Assembly (NCBI RefSeq): GCF_042679085.1
Contig: NZ_JBHTLQ010000001.1
Span: forward strand, 62,001-126,000
Reading direction: 5' to 3'
Origin: Phenylobacterium conjunctum
GTDB taxonomy: Bacteria > Pseudomonadota > Alphaproteobacteria > Caulobacterales > Caulobacteraceae
DNA: 64,000 bases
Below the pieces are notes generated by a model. It was not told where the DNA came from and ran no database searches. It saw only the letters and a program-made list of their open reading frames with translations. How positions within the stretch are numbered: the stretch's first letter is position 1; each line of letters opens with the position of its first letter. Shown here one piece after another: positions 50,713 through 59,772 of this stretch. The position numbers and the translations under genes are program-made.

Positions 50713-51408
50713 CTAGGCCTGCTGAGCCCTGCGTCGCTCGGCGTATTCCTCGGCGCGGGACAGCAGGACCTCGAGGTCGGCCTCGGAGATGTCGAAGGTT
50801 TCGCCGGCGTCGGCCAGGGCCATGCGGATGTCGTCGTGGTGCAGGCGGCCCGCCGCGGCGGTGACGGCGACAGGCGCCGGCCGGTGCGGATAGGAGTGGC
50901 CCGACGCGCGGTGGAACAGCCAGCCTGTCGCCACCACCACCGCGGCGTTGAGGGCCACGAGGCCGAAGGGAAAGGCGAAGCCCGCCGCCCAGATCGCCGG
51001 GCCGCCGACCACAGCGGTCATGGCCACGGCGCCGCCCGGCGGGTGCAGGCACCGGAGCAGGGACATCACCAGGATCGCGCCGGCCACCGCAACGCCGATG
51101 GCTTCCGGGCCATGACCAAGCCAGCGACTGACCAGGATGCCGATAGTGGCGGAGGCGACACTGCCGCCGAAGATCGGCCAGGGCTGGGCCATCGGGCTGG
51201 CCGGCAGGGCGAACAGCAGCACCGCGGAGGCCCCGATGGGGGCGATCATGGCGGGCAGGTCGGGGCCGCCCAGGCGCGCCTGCGCGCAGATCATCGCGGT
51301 GAGGACCAACCCGACCAAGGCGCCGCCCGAGGCGACGATCCGGTCGTGCAAGGTGGCTCCAGCCAACAGGGGATGGAAGATGTGGAAGGCAGGCTTGGGG
51401 GGTGACAA
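50713..51408 (-). CDS. HPP family membrane protein
   Basis: 231 residues with four to five hydrophobic segments. LLRCLHPPGGAVAMTAV contains the His-Pro-Pro signature of the HPP family. Some members transport nitrite in plastids and cyanobacteria, but most bacterial ones are uncharacterised. The C-terminal 55 residues (HHDDIRMALADAGETFDIS...) are soluble. TTG at 51408 is the only available start, because a stop codon lies in frame just upstream with no ATG or GTG between. It converges on the LysR gene. Confidence 0.85.
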   Translation of the reverse strand: MSPPKPAFHIFHPLLAGATLHDRIVASGGALVGLVLTAMICAQARLGGPDLPAMIAPIGASAVLLFALPASPMAQPWPIFGGSVASATIGILVSRWLGHGPEAIGVAVAGAILVMSLLRCLHPPGGAVAMTAVVGGPAIWAAGFAFPFGLVALNAAVVVATGWLFHRASGHSYPHRPAPVAVTAAAGRLHHDDIRMALADAGETFDISEADLEVLLSRAEEYAERRRAQQA

Positions 51409-51563
51409 GGCGGTGTCCGTGGCGGCTCTGGCCGCTTACTAGCCCGGCGCGCCCGCACTTGCCTTCCATCATTTCTCGCAGCGCCCGCAGCCTTGCCTTG
51501 ACCAAACCGCGTCGGCGACCGAGAGGGGCGCTCTGAAGTTGGGGCGAGACGCGAGGGAAGATC

Positions 51564-52667
51564 ATGGCCGGCGAGGGTGCGGGGCGCGACTGGCAGGACT
51601 GGGCCATTCGCCGGATCGAGGCCGACTACACCCGCTCGGCCGACACCCACCTGCGCCACCTGCCGGTTCCGGCCCTGCCGTCCATCGCCATCTACCTGAA
51701 GGACGAGTCCAGCCACCCGACCGGCAGCCTGAAGCACCGTCTGGCCCGGTCCCTGTTCCTCTACGCCCTGTGCAACGGTTGGCTGAAGCCGGAACGACCG
51801 GTGATCGAGGCCTCCAGCGGGTCCACCGCGGTGTCCGAGGCCTACTTCGCGCGGATGATCGGCGTGCCCTTCATCGCTGTCCTGCCGCGCAGCACCGCCG
51901 CCCCCAAGATCGCCGCCATCGAGGCCCAGGGCGGGACCTGCCGGTTCGTGGACAAGCCCGCTGAGGCCTATGGCGTGGCCAGCGCCCTGGCCGCGGAACT
52001 GGATGGCCACTACATGGACCAGTTCACCTATGCCGAGCGGGCCACGGACTGGCGCGGCAACAACAACATCGCCGAATCCATCTTCCTGCAGATGGCCCGC
52101 GAGCCCGATCCCGAGCCGGAGTGGGTGGTCTGCGGCGCCGGGACGGGCGGGACCTCAGCCACCATCGGCCGTTATGTGCGCTATCATCGGTTCCGCACCC
52201 GGGTCTGCGTCGCCGACCCCGAGGCCTCGGTGTTTCACCGGCATTGGGCGGACCGGACGGTGCAGGCCGTCGATGGGCCGGGCAGCCGGGTGGAGGGCAT
52301 CGGCCGGCCCCAGGTGGAGCCCAGCTTCATCCCCCCGATCATCGACCGCATGGAGCCCGTGGCCGACGCGGCCTCCATCGCCGCGGCCCGGGTGGTCAGC
52401 CGCCGGCTCGGCAAGCTCTGCGGCGGCTCCACGGGCACCAATGTCTGGGTCTGCGCCACGATCGCCACCGAGATGGCCCAGGCGAAGCGGCCGGGCTCCA
52501 TCGTCTCGATCCTTTGCGACGATGGCGAACGCTATCGCGACACCTATTTCTCTGACGCCTGGGTGGCCGCTGAAGGGTTGGACCTGGCGCCCTACACCGC
52601 AGCCCTGGAGGCGTTCTTCGAGACCGGCCGCCTGGTCACGCCAGACATCGCTGCAGGCGGGGCCTGA
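51564..52667 (+). CDS. PLP-dependent cysteine-synthase-like enzyme
   Basis: 367 residues of fold type II. SSHPTGSLKHRLARS places the PLP-binding Lys, ASSGSTAVSEAY is the Asn/Ser loop region, VVCGAGTGGTSATIGRY binds the PLP phosphate, and CGGSTGTN lies near the pyridine nitrogen. It is longer than CysK and belongs to the group annotated as cysteine synthase family or L-cysteine desulfhydrase-like. Exact reaction is unknown. Its last 32 bases overlap the convergent DCC gene. Confidence 0.9.
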   Translation: MAGEGAGRDWQDWAIRRIEADYTRSADTHLRHLPVPALPSIAIYLKDESSHPTGSLKHRLARSLFLYALCNGWLKPERPVIEASSGSTAVSEAYFARMIGVPFIAVLPRSTAAPKIAAIEAQGGTCRFVDKPAEAYGVASALAAELDGHYMDQFTYAERATDWRGNNNIAESIFLQMAREPDPEPEWVVCGAGTGGTSATIGRYVRYHRFRTRVCVADPEASVFHRHWADRTVQAVDGPGSRVEGIGRPQVEPSFIPPIIDRMEPVADAASIAAARVVSRRLGKLCGGSTGTNVWVCATIATEMAQAKRPGSIVSILCDDGERYRDTYFSDAWVAAEGLDLAPYTAALEAFFETGRLVTPDIAAGGA

Positions 52668-52986
52668 CCTTCAGGAACCGCCCATAGGCCCAGTCCAACA
52701 GGCGCAGCACGACCGGGATCCGCGCCGCCTGGCCGAGGGGCCAAAGCAGGGGGATGGCGCGCCACATGGCGGCGAAGGCGGCCGCGCCGCTGCGGATCTG
52801 GCCGTCCTCCAGCGCATGGAAGCGGGCCAGCAGTTCGGCGCGGTCCAGGGGACAAGAGGTGTCCCCCTGGGCGACATCGACGAAGTCGATCCGCCCGGCG
52901 CGGTCCAGGCGTCGCATCAGGGCGATCTCCCGACGGCAGAGCGGACAGGCGCCGTCGTACCAGACGACAACGGAAGGGGTCGGCAT
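52636..52986 (-). CDS. DCC family thiol-disulfide oxidoreductase-like protein (DUF393)
   Basis: 116 residues. The opening VVWYDGACPLCRREIALM has the family's DxxCxxC motif, followed by IDFVDVAQGD. These small thioredoxin-like proteins probably exchange disulfides, but no substrate is established. Its 3' end overlaps the convergent PLP enzyme gene by 32 bases. It is divergent from the DUF3429 gene. Confidence 0.88.
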   Translation of the reverse strand: MPTPSVVVWYDGACPLCRREIALMRRLDRAGRIDFVDVAQGDTSCPLDRAELLARFHALEDGQIRSGAAAFAAMWRAIPLLWPLGQAARIPVVLRLLDWAYGRFLKVRPRLQRCLA

Positions 52987-53103
52987 GGGCTCGGGTTTCA
53001 GCAGGACAACATAAGAAACCGATGTGGCGTCGTCCCCGCGCGGGCGCCACCTGACCTAAAGCCCATGTTGACCGAACAAGGGCTGCTGAGGCGCGATGGT
53101 CCC

Positions 53104-53565
53104 ATGTCGGGATCCGATCTTCCACGTCCGCTGGTTCTCTTGGGACTGTCCGGTATCGCGCCCCAGGCGCTTTGCCTGGTCCTTGCCGTGGCGCCGGGAC
53201 CCTATCGCTGGGTGGCCCTTGCGGCCGGGTGCTTCTACGCGGCGATCATCCTGTCCTTCCTCGGTGGTCTTTGGTGGATGGCCGGTCTTCTGGGCGGGCT
53301 GAAGCGGACCTGGGTCTACGGCCTGGCCGTGGCGCCCAGCCTGATCGGTTGGGCTGCGCTGCTGCCGTGGAACCTCGGCTGGTCGTGGCCGGCGCCGTCC
53401 CTGCTGTTGCTGGGCGTCGTTCTGCTCACCAGTCCGGTGGTCGATCGGGTGCTGGCGCGCCAGATCACCCTGCCGTCCGGCTGGATCCGGCTGCGGATCA
53501 TCATGGCCTCGGGCCTGGGCGGGCTGACCCTCGCCCTGGGCGTTGCAGGCCTTGCGTTGGGGTAG
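53104..53565 (+). CDS. DUF3429-like membrane protein
   Basis: About 153 residues with four to five hydrophobic segments (LVLLGLSGIAPQALCLVLAV, FLGGLWWMAGLL, LLLLGVVLLTSPVVD and others). Length, segment order and the LGGLWW motif fit DUF3429, small inner-membrane proteins of unknown function often found near photolyase genes. The ATG at 53104 has GAGG 12 bases upstream; an ATG at 53065 would add 13 residues. It ends 4 bases before the photolyase-like gene, so the two are surely cotranscribed. Confidence 0.78.
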   Translation: MSGSDLPRPLVLLGLSGIAPQALCLVLAVAPGPYRWVALAAGCFYAAIILSFLGGLWWMAGLLGGLKRTWVYGLAVAPSLIGWAALLPWNLGWSWPAPSLLLLGVVLLTSPVVDRVLARQITLPSGWIRLRIIMASGLGGLTLALGVAGLALG

Positions 53566-53569
53566 GGCC

Positions 53570-54769
53570 ATGCCGGCGGTCCTGACCGACTTTCCCCCGA
53601 CCCGGGCCGCCGCGCTTGAACGCCTGGAGGCCTTCGCGCCCCGCGCCGGACGGGCCTATGCCGAGGGGCGCAACACCGACCCTGGACCTGGCCGACCCAC
53701 CGCCGTCTCACGGCTGTCGCCCTATCTCCGACGACGGATGATCACTGAGCGCGAGGTGGTCCAGGCTGTCCTGGCTCACCACGACGCCCGCGCCGCGGAC
53801 AAGTACCTGCAGGAAGTCCTGTGGCGCACCTATTGGAAGGGCTGGCTGGAGCAGCGCCCCTGCGTCTGGACCCGCTTCCTCAGCGAACGACGGCGGCAGA
53901 TGGAAGGCGTGGACACGCGCGCCCTGCGCCACGCCGAATGCGGTCTCACCGGGATCGAGGGCTTTGACGATTGGGCGCGAGAGCTGGTGGAGACCGGCTA
54001 CCTGCACAATCACGCCCGGATGTGGTTCGCCTCGATCTGGATCTTCACCCTGCGCCTGCCCTGGGCCCTGGGCGCCGACTTCTTTCTGCGCCACCTGATC
54101 GACGCCGATCCGGCTAGCAACACCCTGTCCTGGCGCTGGGTGGCGGGCCTGCAGACCCCGGGCAAGACCTACCTGGCGACACGGGACAATATCGCGCGCC
54201 ACACCGAGGGCCGCTTTGCGCCGCAAGGCCTGGCGCGCGAGGCCATCGCTCTGACCGAGCCGCCTCTTGCCGCGCCTCGCGCACTTGGGGAGCCGCCCTG
54301 TCCGCCGACAAACGACCCGAGCCTGTTGCTGGTCACCGAGGAAGACCTGCATCCGGACTCCCTGATGGTCGAGGCGCCGCCGATCTCCTCGCTCCTGGTG
54401 GTCGCCGATCCGGACCTGGCCTGGGGCGACAAGGCCCGCCGCTTCACCCGCGCCGCGGCCTCGGACGCCTGTGTCCGGATCGGCGCGCACTTCGGTCGGC
54501 CCGCCGCCATCGCCGACCGTCTGGATCGCGAGACCCTGGCCGCCGCCGCGCGATCCGCCGGGGTTCGCCGGATCGAGACGGCCTATGCGCCTATTGGCCC
54601 GGTCGCTGACCGCCTGGCCAGCCTGACCGCCGACCTGGCCGCCGAAGACATCGTCCTGGTCCAACGCCGCCGCGACTGGGACGGCCGCTTCTGGCCCCAC
54701 GCCACCCGCGGCTTCTTTGGCTTCAAGGCGGAGATCCCGGCCGTGCTGGCCGCGAGCGGGCGGACCTGA
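53570..54769 (+). CDS. Photolyase-like flavoprotein with the FAD domain first
   Basis: 399 residues from the ATG at 53570. The first half (about 40-215) is the FAD-binding helical domain of photolyases: AVSRLSPYLRRR, EVLWRTYWKGW, TGYLHNHARMWFASIW and DADPASNTLSWRWVAGLQ. The N-terminal antenna domain that should precede it is missing. About 180 residues follow instead, with alpha/beta character (SSLLVVADPDLAW, IVLVQRRRDWDGRFWPHA). The domain order therefore looks permuted relative to canonical enzymes. It may be a photolyase or cryptochrome with altered antenna, or a non-repair flavoprotein. It is coupled to the DUF3429 gene. Confidence 0.87.
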   Translation: MPAVLTDFPPTRAAALERLEAFAPRAGRAYAEGRNTDPGPGRPTAVSRLSPYLRRRMITEREVVQAVLAHHDARAADKYLQEVLWRTYWKGWLEQRPCVWTRFLSERRRQMEGVDTRALRHAECGLTGIEGFDDWARELVETGYLHNHARMWFASIWIFTLRLPWALGADFFLRHLIDADPASNTLSWRWVAGLQTPGKTYLATRDNIARHTEGRFAPQGLAREAIALTEPPLAAPRALGEPPCPPTNDPSLLLVTEEDLHPDSLMVEAPPISSLLVVADPDLAWGDKARRFTRAAASDACVRIGAHFGRPAAIADRLDRETLAAAARSAGVRRIETAYAPIGPVADRLASLTADLAAEDIVLVQRRRDWDGRFWPHATRGFFGFKAEIPAVLAASGRT

Positions 54770-54985
54770 CAGGTCTCGGCGCCTTGCCGGATGATCGCCA
54801 TGCGTTCAGATAGCGGCAGACCGTCTATTCAGGTTGATTTGTCCGGGCGCGCTCCGGGGCCGTGATCGCCCTTGGCCGCCCCTATTGGTTTTGTTGGTTT
54901 CGTCATTTCAGGCGGCGCCGTGGCGGGGCTTTCACCGCCTGTATCGTCGCCGATCATTGAATTCATGCATTTGGGAGGACGCGTC

Positions 54986-55930
54986 ATGGGGCTGTATCAA
55001 GCCAATCCGGGGGCAGGGACCGAGGTCGCGGATCTGCGGACCTATCTCGAGGCCCACAACGGGATGAAGGGGTTGGAGATCCTGGAGCCTTCGGATGTCC
55101 AGCACGCCGCCCAGCTGTTCCGCCGTGACGGCTTCGTGGTCATCGCCAACGCCCTGACCTCCGAGCAGACGGACTTTCTGGCCAAGGGCTGCGCCGAGGT
55201 GATCGAGGGCATCCTGGCGCTCGACGAAGATCGCGCCGGCAACCGCGGCTCGCACCGTTATTCCTTCGGCGGCTCCAGCCTGACCCGCAGCCAGCTGCAC
55301 CGCCCCGAATGGCAGATGCTGCTCGACGTGCCGGTGGTCGATCAGGTGGTCAGCGAGATCTTTGGCTCCCAGGACTACGTCCTGCGCGCGGCCAGCGGCG
55401 ACTTCTGCCTGCCGGGCGCGGTCGAGTACCAGCCCCTGCATTCTGACATTCGCGACTGGCGCTCCAGCACCTCGACGCCCTTCAGCGCCTTCTTCGATCC
55501 CGAGGGTGAGCTGACCATCCGCGACCTGCCGTGCCCCTATGTGTGCGTGAACTTCCTGCCCCAGGACGTGACCCGCCTGAACGGGCCAACGCGGCAGATC
55601 CCGGGGACGCAGAAGTCCCGCGTCCGCATCCCGTCCCTGGCCGACGAGCCGGAGTGGATGCGGCTCAGCACCGTCTGTCCCGCGCCGGCCGGCGCCATCA
55701 TGGTGCGCGACGTCCGCGCCTGGCACGGCGGGACGCCGAACGTCTCCGACGCTATCCGCTCGATCCCTAACCTGGAGTTCTACGCCCCCTGGTTCCGGGA
55801 GCCGATGGTTCCGGGCATCGACTATGCGGACTATCAAAAGCTCTCCGCGCGGGCCCAGCAGATGGCGCGCTTCTGCGTCGCCGATTCCGGCCAGAAGCTG
55901 GTGACCGGCCCCACCCTCCGGGCGCTTTGA
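54986..55930 (+). CDS. Phytanoyl-CoA dioxygenase (PhyH) family protein
   Basis: 314 residues from the ATG at 54986, chosen for GGGAGGA upstream. It is an Fe(II)/2-oxoglutarate oxygenase: PLHSDIRDW carries the HxD iron ligands and WHGGTPNVSD the distal His, followed by an Arg region for 2-oxoglutarate. LFRRDGFVVIANALT is the usual PhyH N-terminal helix-strand. It would hydroxylate an unidentified small molecule or acyl-CoA. An AKR gene begins 10 bases later, so they form an operon with the hydrolase that follows. Confidence 0.88.
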   Translation: MGLYQANPGAGTEVADLRTYLEAHNGMKGLEILEPSDVQHAAQLFRRDGFVVIANALTSEQTDFLAKGCAEVIEGILALDEDRAGNRGSHRYSFGGSSLTRSQLHRPEWQMLLDVPVVDQVVSEIFGSQDYVLRAASGDFCLPGAVEYQPLHSDIRDWRSSTSTPFSAFFDPEGELTIRDLPCPYVCVNFLPQDVTRLNGPTRQIPGTQKSRVRIPSLADEPEWMRLSTVCPAPAGAIMVRDVRAWHGGTPNVSDAIRSIPNLEFYAPWFREPMVPGIDYADYQKLSARAQQMARFCVADSGQKLVTGPTLRAL

Positions 55931-55940
55931 GGCTCAGCTG

Positions 55941-56906
55941 ATGCAGTATCGGACGCTTGGCCGGACGGCGCTGAAGGTCAGTCGCCTGGCCCTTGGCACC
56001 ATGAACTTCGGCCCCCGCACGGGGAGCGCCGAGGCCTTCGCCATCATGGACCAGGCGGTGGACCAGGGGATCAACCTGTTTGACACCGCAAACCAGTATG
56101 GCGGCGCCCTGGGTGTCGGGACCACCGAGACGATCCTTGGGGACTGGCTGGCGAGCAATCGCGACAAGCGCGAGCGGTTGGTCTTGGCCACCAAGGTTCA
56201 CGAGCCGATGTCCGACGACATCAACGATCGGGGGCTTTCCGCGCGGCATATCCAGATGGCCTGCGAGGCCAGCCTGCGCCGGCTGGGCGTCGACCACATC
56301 GACCTCTACCAGATGCACCACATCGACCGGTTGGCGCCGCCGGAAGAGATCTGGCAGGCGATGGACCGGCTCATCGCCCAGGGCAAGATCACCTATGTGG
56401 GGTCGAGCAACTTCCCAGGCTGGAAGATCGCCCAGCTGAACGAGCGCGCCCGCGCGCAGGGCCGGCTTGGGCTGGTCAGCGAGCAGAGCCTCTATAACCT
56501 CGTCGAACGTCGCGCGGAGATGGAGGTCATTCCGGCCTGCGAGGCCTATGGGCTGGGCCTGATCGTCTGGAGCCCCCTGGCCGGCGGTCTGTTGGCAGGG
56601 CCGCCAGCGGGCGGGGAGGGACGTCGCAGCGCCGCGGGCGTGCAGGCGGCGGCCCAGGCCCTAGGCGCAAAGCTCCAAGCTTATCACGACCTCTGCGCCG
56701 GGACCGGGCGCGACCCGGGCGAGGTGGCGCTGGCCTGGCTGCTGGCCCAGCCGGCGGTGACCTCGGCGATCATCGGCCCGCGCACCGGCGACCAGCTGAC
56801 CAGCGCCATGCGCGCCGAGGCGACGCCGCTGTCGCCGGAGACCTTAGCGGCGCTGGACCAGATCTTCCCGCCCTGCGGACCGGCGCCCGAGGCCTATGCA
56901 TGGTGA
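55941..56906 (+). CDS. Aldo/keto reductase
   Basis: 321 residues. The catalytic set is in LFDTANQYG (Asp, Tyr), LATKVHEP (Lys) and YQMHHIDR (His). VWSPLAGGLL and SAIIGPRTGDQL complete the NADPH site. It resembles YajO/PdxI-like aldo-keto reductases acting on aldehydes. It sits between the PhyH gene and the hydrolase gene, overlapping the latter by 7 bases, so hydroxylation, carbonyl reduction and hydrolysis may be consecutive steps. Confidence 0.92.
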   Translation: MQYRTLGRTALKVSRLALGTMNFGPRTGSAEAFAIMDQAVDQGINLFDTANQYGGALGVGTTETILGDWLASNRDKRERLVLATKVHEPMSDDINDRGLSARHIQMACEASLRRLGVDHIDLYQMHHIDRLAPPEEIWQAMDRLIAQGKITYVGSSNFPGWKIAQLNERARAQGRLGLVSEQSLYNLVERRAEMEVIPACEAYGLGLIVWSPLAGGLLAGPPAGGEGRRSAAGVQAAAQALGAKLQAYHDLCAGTGRDPGEVALAWLLAQPAVTSAIIGPRTGDQLTSAMRAEATPLSPETLAALDQIFPPCGPAPEAYAW

Positions 56907-57712
56907 GCGACACGCCATGGCGTAAGGGCTGGGTCGAGGTCGCGGGCGGTCGCCTAGCCTATCACCGGACCGGCGGGTCGGGGCCGGTCATGGTTCTGGC
57001 CCACGGCCTGACCGACAACGGCCTGTGCTGGTCGCGGCTGGCGAACGCCTTGCAGGATCGCTTCGACATGATCCTGCTCGACGCGCGGGGGCATGGCGAA
57101 AGCGCCAGGATCAGCGACGGCCCGCCACACGACCCGGGCGTGGATCTGGCGGAGGCCTGCGAGGCCCTGGGCCTGGTCGCCCCCATCATGGTCGGACACT
57201 CGGTGGGCGCCCGCGCCGCCTTGGATTTCGCAGCGCTTCGGCCCGATGGCCTGGCGGCCCTGGTGCTTGAGGATCCGCCGTTGCTGCCCCTGCTCGACGC
57301 CGCCAAGACCGAGCGGCGGCGCCTGGGCTTCCAGCAGGATGTGGAGGCGATGCAGGCGCTGTCCGACGACGGGCTCGCCGAAAGGGGGCGCCAGTCTCAT
57401 CCGACCTGGGATGAGGGGGATTCTCCGGCCTGGAGGAGCTCCAAGCGCCAGGTCGACCCGCGCGCCTATCCTGAGTTCCAACGCCCCTGGCAGGCCGCCC
57501 TCGCGGCCGTGACAGTCCCGACCCTCCTCGTCTGCGGGACGGTCGCTGATGGCTCTCTGGTCAAGGACGACATCGCCGCCGAGGCTTCGGCGCTCAACCC
57601 GCGGCTGGAGGTCGTGCGCATCGAAGGCGCTGGCCACAATACGCGGCGGGAGAACTTCCCGGCCTACCTGGACGCCGTCTCGAACTTCCTGAGCCGCGTC
57701 ACGGGCTACTGA
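56900..57712 (+). CDS. Alpha/beta hydrolase
   Basis: 270 residues. VLAHGLTDNGLCW gives the oxyanion loop, GHSVGARAA the nucleophile elbow with Ser, and GAGHNTRREN the catalytic His; LLVCGTVADGSLV carries the acid region. No signal peptide. It is a cytosolic esterase or C-C hydrolase of unknown substrate, the last gene of the PhyH-AKR operon, and converges on the sensor kinase gene 5 bases away. Confidence 0.92.
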   Translation: MVSDTPWRKGWVEVAGGRLAYHRTGGSGPVMVLAHGLTDNGLCWSRLANALQDRFDMILLDARGHGESARISDGPPHDPGVDLAEACEALGLVAPIMVGHSVGARAALDFAALRPDGLAALVLEDPPLLPLLDAAKTERRRLGFQQDVEAMQALSDDGLAERGRQSHPTWDEGDSPAWRSSKRQVDPRAYPEFQRPWQAALAAVTVPTLLVCGTVADGSLVKDDIAAEASALNPRLEVVRIEGAGHNTRRENFPAYLDAVSNFLSRVTGY

Positions 57713-57717
57713 CCGGA

Positions 57718-59079
57718 TCAGGCTCTCGGCAGAAGCAAGCAGGCGCGCAGGCCCGACATCTGAGACGCTTCCAGCCAGACGCGGCCGCCATAGAGGGTGA
57801 CCAGGTCGCGGACGATGGCGAGGCCCAGACCTGATCCGGGCGCCTGTTCGTCCAACCGCTCGCCGATGTCGAACACCAGCTCCCAGGCCTCTGGCGGCAG
57901 GCCCGCGCCGTCGTCGTCGATGCAGATCTTGATCCCGTCCCGCGCCGTGACGGCCGTGACCTTCACCTGGCCGGTCGCCCACTTGCCGGCGTTGTCCAGC
58001 AGGTTGGCGATCACCTCGCCGAGATCCAGCGGATCCATGGCGACCTGAAGCGTCTCGGCGATGTCAGCCTCGAAGCTGACGCCGCGCGGACCGTGGAGCC
58101 TGCGCATGGCGGACAGCACCGGCGTCACCACGGCCCCAACCTCGCAGGCGATCCCCGGCGTTCCATGGGAGGCCGCCGCCCGGGCTCGGGCCATCTGGAA
58201 GTCGATCTGGCGGCGCATGCGCTCGATCTGGGTCTGCAGAACGCCGGCGGCTTCGCCCTGACCGGCCGTGTTCAACCGCTCGGCTTCATCGGCGAGGATC
58301 GCCAGGGGCGTCTTGAGGGCGTGGCCCAGATTGCCCGCCTGGGTCCTGGCCCGACGCAGCATCTCGCTGTTCGCCTCCAGGAGGGCGTTCAGGTCGGCGG
58401 CCAGGGGGCGGACCTCGCTGGGCAGGTCCTCGGGCAGGCTGTGGGCCTGGCCGCTGCGCACCGCCGCCAGCGCCTCGCGAACCCGCGCCAAGGGGCGAAG
58501 GCCGAACCAGATCTGGGCGCCGGCGGCGAAGATCAGGCCCAGGGCGATGAAGCTCAGGGACAAGGCCAGGGTCCGATTGAAGCGCGCAAGCACCTCATTC
58601 AAAAGGCGTTCGTCCGAGCCGATGGCGATCCGCAATGGGGCCGCGGCGCCCGGCGGGGTGACGATCCGCTCAACCAGCCTCAGTTCCCCGGTCGGCCCTT
58701 GGATGAAGCTGTGCCGCTCGTGGCCGGGGGCCGGGGCCGGAACGCCAAGCACCAGCGCCGCGCCCTCCAGCGACGGGGAGACCAGCCGCTGTCCGTCGGC
58801 GGACGAAAGCTGCCAGTAGAATCCCGACCGGTGCGGCAGGAAGCGGGGGTCGCTCAGCCGGCGATGGATCTCCGGCGCGCCGTCCGGCCGAACGCCGGCC
58901 AGGGCCGCCAGCTCCGCGGCGTGGCCATGCAGCTCGTCATCAAACTGCTGGGTGACGTGGGCGCGGAACAGTTCCGACAGAACCACGCCGCTGACCGCCA
59001 TCCCGGCGGTGATCCAGATGATCGCGCCGATGATCAGCCGGGTGCGGAAGCTGCTCCACAGGCCTGCGGACGCTCTCAT
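57718..59079 (-). CDS. Sensor histidine kinase of the metal-efflux two-component system
   Basis: 453 residues. Membrane helices at about 15-37 and 172-193 bracket a periplasmic sensor domain of about 130 residues, followed by a HAMP-like linker. The dimerisation helix has His253 in GHALKTPLA, typical of QseC/PhoQ-type kinases, with NLLDNAGKWA (N box) and DDDGAGLPP (G1) in the ATPase. It overlaps the response regulator gene by ATGA and is downstream of it. The divergent RND pump suggests it senses a metal or envelope stress; no obvious metal-binding motif stands out in the sensor domain. Confidence 0.93.
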   Translation of the reverse strand: MRASAGLWSSFRTRLIIGAIIWITAGMAVSGVVLSELFRAHVTQQFDDELHGHAAELAALAGVRPDGAPEIHRRLSDPRFLPHRSGFYWQLSSADGQRLVSPSLEGAALVLGVPAPAPGHERHSFIQGPTGELRLVERIVTPPGAAAPLRIAIGSDERLLNEVLARFNRTLALSLSFIALGLIFAAGAQIWFGLRPLARVREALAAVRSGQAHSLPEDLPSEVRPLAADLNALLEANSEMLRRARTQAGNLGHALKTPLAILADEAERLNTAGQGEAAGVLQTQIERMRRQIDFQMARARAAASHGTPGIACEVGAVVTPVLSAMRRLHGPRGVSFEADIAETLQVAMDPLDLGEVIANLLDNAGKWATGQVKVTAVTARDGIKICIDDDGAGLPPEAWELVFDIGERLDEQAPGSGLGLAIVRDLVTLYGGRVWLEASQMSGLRACLLLPRA

Positions 59080-59744
59080 CCCTCCATCCTGTAGCCGAGG
59101 CCGCGAATGGTGCGGATCACGTCCTTGCCCAGCTTCTTGCGCAGCCGGCCCACATAGACCTCGATCGTGTTGGACTCGCGCGTGTCGTCCAGGGCGTAGA
59201 CATGGTCGGCCAGTTCGCCCTGGGAGACGATGCGCCCGGTGCGGTGCATGAGGTAGGTCAGGACCATCAGTTCACGGGCGGTCAGGTCCACCGCCTTGCC
59301 CTTCAACCGCACCTGGCCTGCTGACGGATCCAGGGTGATGTCGCCGCGGACCAGTTCCGGCTGCGCGCGGCCGGCGGCGCGGCGGGTCAGGGCGCGCAGG
59401 CGGGCGACCACTTCGGCGGACTGGAAGGGCTTGCCCAGATAGTCATCGGCGCCGGCGTTCAGGCCTTCGACCCGATCGGTCCAGGCGTCGCGGGCTGTGA
59501 GCACCAGGACGGGCGTGTCGACGCCGGCGCGGCGCCAGGCCTTCAGCACCTCGAGTCCCGACATGACCGGCAGGCCAAGGTCCAGGATCACGGCCTCGAA
59601 ATCGTTGGTTTCGCCGAGGATCCGGCCGGTATCGCCGTCGGCGGCGTGATCCACGGCGAAGCCCGCCTCGGCCAGGGCCGCCATCAGGCGCCGGGCGAGG
59701 TCGAGATCGTCTTCGATGAGCAGAATGCGAATGCTGAGGCTCAA
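59076..59744 (-). CDS. OmpR family response regulator
   Basis: 222 residues. The receiver domain has acidic EDD at 11-13 and phospho-acceptor Asp55 (VILDLGLPVMSG). The winged helix carries LTARELMVLTYLMHR and the recognition region SNTIEVYVGRLRKKLG. It is the first gene of the pair, divergent from the efflux adaptor. TTCAG repeats at 11-bp spacing in the 142-base gap fit tandem binding by OmpR-type dimers. It probably activates the pump genes and regulates itself. Confidence 0.94.
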   Translation of the reverse strand: MSLSIRILLIEDDLDLARRLMAALAEAGFAVDHAADGDTGRILGETNDFEAVILDLGLPVMSGLEVLKAWRRAGVDTPVLVLTARDAWTDRVEGLNAGADDYLGKPFQSAEVVARLRALTRRAAGRAQPELVRGDITLDPSAGQVRLKGKAVDLTARELMVLTYLMHRTGRIVSQGELADHVYALDDTRESNTIEVYVGRLRKKLGKDVIRTIRGLGYRMEG

Positions 59745-59772
59745 AGTTCAGGGCGCTTTTTAGCACCGGAGG

